From Breviolum minutum Mf 1.05b.01 (lineage: Eukaryota > Sar > Dinophyceae > Suessiales > Symbiodiniaceae): a stretch of DNA of 64,000 nt. The notes beneath the pieces are model-generated. The model saw only the letters and a list, made by a program, of their open reading frames with translations. It made no database searches and had not been told where the DNA came from. Both the position numbers and the translations under genes were made by a program. Positions 60,305 to 64,000 of this stretch are shown here, in pieces. The stretch covers positions 1-64,000 of the forward strand of contig DF241140.1 of the NCBI GenBank assembly GCA_000507305.1, read 5' to 3'. Positions within the stretch are counted from its first letter, which is position 1. Each line of letters opens with the position of its first letter.

Positions 60305-60550
60305 CCCATAGCATCCATGTATGGTATATTCACGCCCAAAACACGTGTGTCGCCCACACAGGGTTTGGCTTTAGAGAGTTTAGGGTTTTAGGATTTAGGG
60401 TTTAGGGTTTTAGGTTGGTTTTAGGCTTTGAATGCTCCTGAGGGGTCACGGGCAACACAGACACATACGTTTTGCCTGTATATTTACCTACATTTACCAT
60501 AAAGAAATAACCACATGAACAGTAGGTAAATATACCATACATGGATGGTT
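60305..60550. mobile_element. family D element with a nested insertion
   Basis: D arms CCATAGCATCCATGTATGG (60305) and CATACATGGATGGTTTGGG (60535) are split at 60331-60477. GTATATT occurs on both sides (60324-60330, 60478-60484). The insert's ends (GCCCAAAACACGTGTGTC and GACACATACGTTTTGCC) are imperfect inverted repeats, and it holds TTTAGGG motifs. Confidence 0.65.
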
Positions 60551-60808
60551 TGGGTATAGGAACCTGACACTTTTCGTTTGTGAAGCAACAGATTGTCGAG
60601 AGACACATTTGTGAGGGAAAAAAACAAAAGCATTAAGAAAAAACTCTCCCATGTGTCGCGAGTCCAGCAGTGACCAAAACCCTAGTGATTCGCTGTATAC
60701 CGGGGATCATAACATTGCCATGAAATAAGGATTCCTATGAACCAGGATTTCATGGTTTATGTCGGCCAAGGGTTTGTTTTGCACGTTGGTCTTTGTTGGT
60801 GTGCACAG

Positions 60809-63383
60809 GTGATAACTCACCTACCTCCTGAGTTACAAGGAGATCGGTCTTTAGTTTTGGAAGCCGTCAGCAAGAATTGGAAGGCGCAAAACAACTATGG
60901 TTAATAACCCCCTATTAAGGCTTTATTTGTCATGGGGGTACCTTACATGTGACCATTTATAACATTTTAAACGGATTTTTCGGGGGCCCACCTTGCATGG
61001 GAAATTTGCCACCATTGGTGTCATTTAGATCATTTAGCTTATCCGCTTATATCGACGTCAAGAGGATAAGTCTATAGGGCTGAAGATGTTTGCGTGAAAC
61101 ACCGGAGTTGGACCTGATGGTGTGAAACACTCACCTCCCTACATTGTGCGGCACATTTGACTCCTTGGCTTTTTTGTTTTTGTTCATTTCAGGTGTTCAA
61201 CTTTTTGCATATCTTTACATATATTATTTTCACCAGTTTGTTCACCACTCGTGGGAGAAAAAGCTCATCATGGTCAAATTCGATGGTCGCATTTGTTGTC
61301 ACCTATGGATTGGTTCAACCACCAGCTAGCTTTGAACATCTCATCTCTCTTTCTCCGGCAGGTCTTGCGCTTTTGCAACTCGGATTTCCAAGATGACTTG
61401 GAGATTGTACGACAGGCACCACCGAAAATAAGTTTTGCACGGGTGGAAACGTTCCCGTGATACATGGTAGGGGTCGGAAGCTGGAGGCTAAAAACATCTG
61501 CCTGGAAAACAGGAAAGTTGCGACGTTAATTCCCATCAAATAAAAAAAATCAAAAAAAATCAGCGGTTTCCAGTTGCCCCAAAAGTGTTACTTTCCTAAT
61601 GTTTTCCAGGTGGGTGTGTGCAGAATGGAAAAGTGTGGCAATTTGTTGTTTTCTGATGCTGCTGCTGATGATGATGATGATGATGGAGAAATACTTTGGA
61701 TTCATCATTCATTCCCCCCCCACCCCTACATCTTTAGCTTCCGTGATTTGGAACAAACTAAGCGCCTTCGTTTGCCACTGGTTGGCATCCTGGGTTTCTG
61801 TTCAAACATCTAGCAGGTCAGGCTGCAGTTTTATTACAAGAAATACCATTTCACCTAAAAGTAGGCCGAGCCCCAAAAGGAAACGATCGTATTCCAACCG
61901 TGCATTTTTTAGGTGCTTTTGCTGTTAGTTTCAGAGAGGGTGGTTGAAAACCCCACAGGTTTTTCCACAAAAACATGGTGTTTGTGAGATCGAATCGGTC
62001 GGTAGTCCTGACGGGATCCGATGGTGGCATGGTTGTACTTTTGTTTATTCTTTCAACACCAGACTTGGAGGATCATCCCAGTTAGTAACTGGTTAGTAAC
62101 CCCCATTTATAAGCCATTTGGCCCATTTGGAAGGGGAATATCCCTACTTAGGGGACTTACTAACCATGGTTATTAACCACCTACTAACTGGGATGATCCT
62201 CCAAGCACTTACTCAGTACTCATATGCTTTAGATGTAACCCCCACCCTGGAACAGTGGCAAATAAAGGTTTCTAGGCATTCCCTAGTAAAAATGTAAATC
62301 ATCCTGGTGGTGACTGTTACTGGGTGCTACCATTTGCCTAAGAATTTGTTGGACCTTTTTTTTGAAATGAGCGACGAAAAGAACCCTGCTTGTTTACTTA
62401 TATATAGTGGATTATACTACCCAGTTATGATGGGATTATAGTGAGCCATGAATGTGCAGTGAATTGTGTGGAATTTGGGCAGACATCAGAAAAGATGAAA
62501 CTTTCTGAAGGTGAGACTTGTTACGCCACATAACATGGCGAGTTTCATTGTCTCTCGTTAACTATACCTACCAACAAAAACATGTGAGCACCAGAGCTTC
62601 CACATATTATATATATACTGTGTTTATAAGAGGTTGTTATCTAGAATTCCCCAGCAAAACCATTGGCAATGCACCCATCATCTTCAGAACATGCCTTTCC
62701 TTTCCGTTGCAAGTGGGCATTTCCAGGCCATGTTGCAGAATGTGAATGCATTGGAATTTGCCTCTGAACGCTTGCGGGGGTTAAAATCTTTAATCTTAGA
62801 AGCTATCAGCTTCAATACTGCAGCATTACAACATGCAACTCTTGAGTTAAGATGCTTGGAGCCATAAGTGGGGCCCAGTGGAAGTTGGGAACGGAACGAC
62901 AGTGGACGTCGAGGGTTGGATGAGATGAGATTGGGTTTTTCAGTCAGCAAAGCAATATGTACTAGGTGGTGGTTTCAAAGATTTTTTATGTTCACCCCTA
63001 CCTGGGGAGATGATCCATTTTGACTAATGTTTTTCAAAGGGGTTGGTTTGAAACCACCAACCAGAATATGTTTGTTAAACCAACAGATGTTATCTTTTTT
63101 CAGGAAACTCTCCAACCCAGCAATCATACATAGACCTTGGAAACTGATGGATTTGTGCACTGTTAACAACCAACCAGGGGCTCAAACCATGCTCAAGATA
63201 TCTGCTTTAATTTTGGAAAACAACAAAAGGAAATCCAAAAAAAATGGCGACTATATATCTAGGTGGTGGTTTCAAATATCTTTTCATGTTCACCCCTTTT
63301 TGGGGAAGATGTCCAATTTTTCAAAGGGGTTGGTTCAACCACCAGCCAGAGATTTTAAAGCACATGAATTTCAACAACCCTAA
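60809..63383 (+). CDS. multi-exon DUF4116-repeat protein
   Basis: Exon 60809-60883 reads VITHLPPELQGDRSLVLEAV then SKNWK. Exon 61362-61415 reads VLRFCNSDFQDDLEIVRQ. Exon from 61610 reads VGVCRMEKCGNLLFSDAAAD then a poly-Asp run and YIFSFRDLEQTKRLRLPL. Exon 61959-62067 reads HGVCEIESVGSPDGIRWWHG then CTFVYSFNTRL. Exon 62206-62275 reads ALTQYSYALDVTPTLEQWQI. Exon 62729-62866 reads NVNALEFASERLRGLKSLIL then EAISFNTAALQHATLELR. Exons to 62965, 63065-63262 (LSNPAIIHRPWKLMDLCTVN) and 63350-63383 (DFKAHEFQQP, TAA) follow. The ALxFAS-xxLR-xxxxxxLEA pattern is the DUF4116 repeat, abundant in dinoflagellates and of unknown function. Several donors are GC or GA. Links between 62275 and 62729 and across a TAA at 62865 are unresolved; it could be two genes. 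Confidence 0.55.
61843..61942. mobile_element. family C inverted-repeat element
   Basis: ATTTCACCTAAAAGTAGGCC ... CTGTTAGTTTCAGAGAGGGTGG; the left terminal repeat is diverged. Confidence 0.5.
62068..62205 (+). mobile_element. family G element acting as a GA-AG intron
   Basis: CTTG|GAGGATCATCCCAG to CTGGGATGATCCTCCAAG|C. The arms are near-perfect inverted repeats; removing it joins two frames in phase. Confidence 0.65.
62372..62459. mobile_element. family F element
   Basis: GAGCGACGAAAAGAACCC, GTGGATTATACTACCCAGTT, GGGATTATAGTGAGCC; ends GTGCAG. Confidence 0.5.
62966..63064 (+). mobile_element. family K element acting as a GT-AG intron
   Basis: ACTAG|GTGGTGGTTTCAAAG to TTTGAAACCACCAACCAG|A. 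Inverted arms; splice sites at both extremes. Confidence 0.7.
63263..63349 (+). mobile_element. second family K element acting as a GT-AG intron
   Basis: TCTAG|GTGGTGGTTTCAAATATC to GGTTCAACCACCAGCCAG|A, in the same gene and same phase as the copy 200 bases upstream. Confidence 0.7.
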
Positions 63384-63511
63384 GAGACACCCAACACACT
63401 GGAGAATGGACCAGTGGAACCAATAAACTCATCCTAGTTACCAGGCCCTTGTCTCTCGTCTTCTCTCAGTCTCTTCCCACCGGTCTATCCACATTCTGGG
63501 ATTCAAGACAT

Positions 63512-63965
63512 TTGAGCAATGAAAAAAAACCTGGTTGGTTAGGGTGTATACGTAGGGCATTATACTACCCAGTTATATAGGGGTCCATAATAAACCAATA
63601 TAAGGATCCCTACTAATCAACCAGGATTCAATGGAAAGTAATAAGTTTTTTTTCGTGGCTCAAATTTGTTTCAAAGCTGTGAAGTTCTTTTGTGCACTTT
63701 ACATGTCCCAGGAAGTTGGTAAATAAATGGTTTGCAAATTGGTTTATTTCACCTCAATATACACCATTTTTAAGTAGGTTATATTCCATTGATCCTAACC
63801 ATTTACTAACTTCCTGGGACATCCAAGTATTGGTTGATCCAATGATGGAATGATCAAGTTGAAGCCGAGACCTTTTACCGCCGAAAATGGCATCAACCCA
63901 AATGGTCGTTTATTAAGGGAACATCTCCTTATTTCAGGGAAATCTAGGTTGCTGAAATTGTTGTA
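63512..63965. mobile_element. F, B and H elements
   Basis: F at 63512-63650 (GAGCAATGAAAAAAAACCTGG); B at 63703-63832 (ATGTCCCAGGAAGTTGG to AACTTCCTGGGACATCCAAG); H at 63880-63965 (GGGAAATCTAGGTTGCTG). No exon seen after 63383. Confidence 0.6.
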
Positions 63966-64000
63966 ATTTGGCGATCGATGGTTGGAAGTTGGAAGATGAA

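Noticed and set aside
60371..60414. TTTAGGG motifs as a chromosome end
   Set aside because: The run is short and degenerate, and sits inside a nested element with unique sequence on both sides.

Overview
The window is nuclear DNA of a dinoflagellate. The main evidence is a 19-base match to the dinoflagellate trans-splicing leader at 36771-36789. Supporting evidence is introns with GC and GA donors as well as GT, TTTAGGG telomere-type motifs, and small exons scattered in repeat-rich DNA. A suessialean (Symbiodiniaceae or Polarella) would fit, but the species cannot be told. There are no bacterial-style operons, rRNAs, tRNAs or CRISPR arrays.

Most of the window is a carpet of short (80-170 bp) inverted-repeat elements. 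At least a dozen families recur and are named here by their ends: A (CAGGTGATTCAA...TTGCCAG), B (CTTGGATGTCCCAGG...CCTGGGACATCCAAG), C (CCCTCCCTGAAAC...GTTTCAGGGAGGG), D (CCATGTATGGTATATTTACC...), E (CTTCCAGTCATACCTCCTGAGG...), F (GAGCAATGAAAA...CCAGTTATATAGGG), G (CTTGGAGGATSATCCCAG...GATCCTCCAAG), H (GGGAAATCTAGGTTGG), I1 (GGCTGGTCAACC...GGTTGACTAGCC), I2 (GGGAATCTAAGGGTACC), J (GTGTTTCCGAAAATAGGGG), K (GGTGGTGGTTTCAAA...CCACCARCCAG), L, M, N (GTGGGCCCCTTACCAG), O, R (CCCTCCAGG). Several families look like introners: the element is the whole intron, its terminal repeat supplies the G|GT, G|GC or G|GA donor and often the AG acceptor, and removing it joins two reading frames in phase.

The genes are therefore mostly chains of 50-200 bp exons wedged between elements, and many exons lack an ATG. 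The best models are: a three-exon gene at 8145-8798; a two-exon gene at 17850-18196; exon pairs at 20994-21393, 25654-26010, 29339-29610, 31011-31351 and 57821-58091; minus-strand genes at 52362-52632 and 54855-55226; and a long plus-strand gene at 60809-63383 with DUF4116-type repeats. Recognisable products are few: DUF4116 repeats, a Josephin-type deubiquitinase fragment (40834-41339), an RlmJ-like rRNA methyltransferase fragment (34535-34710), and a possible RAP/OPR-type repeat (3049-3366). The rest are real-looking exons of unknown function.

36430-42620 differs from the rest. It has none of the common element families, AT-rich edges, a more GC-rich core with the spliced-leader relic near its left end, and several introns with GC donors. 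It may be a younger insertion or a retroposed and then re-intronised locus. Other structures: a 71-bp x7 satellite (7560-8056), an 18-bp x11 satellite (44107-44304), long CAT/CAA/CAG tracts, a 244-bp tandem duplication at an N, and a 920-base gap (49904-50823) inside a large inverted repeat. All gene calls come from reading the sequence by eye; no alignment or transcript data were available.
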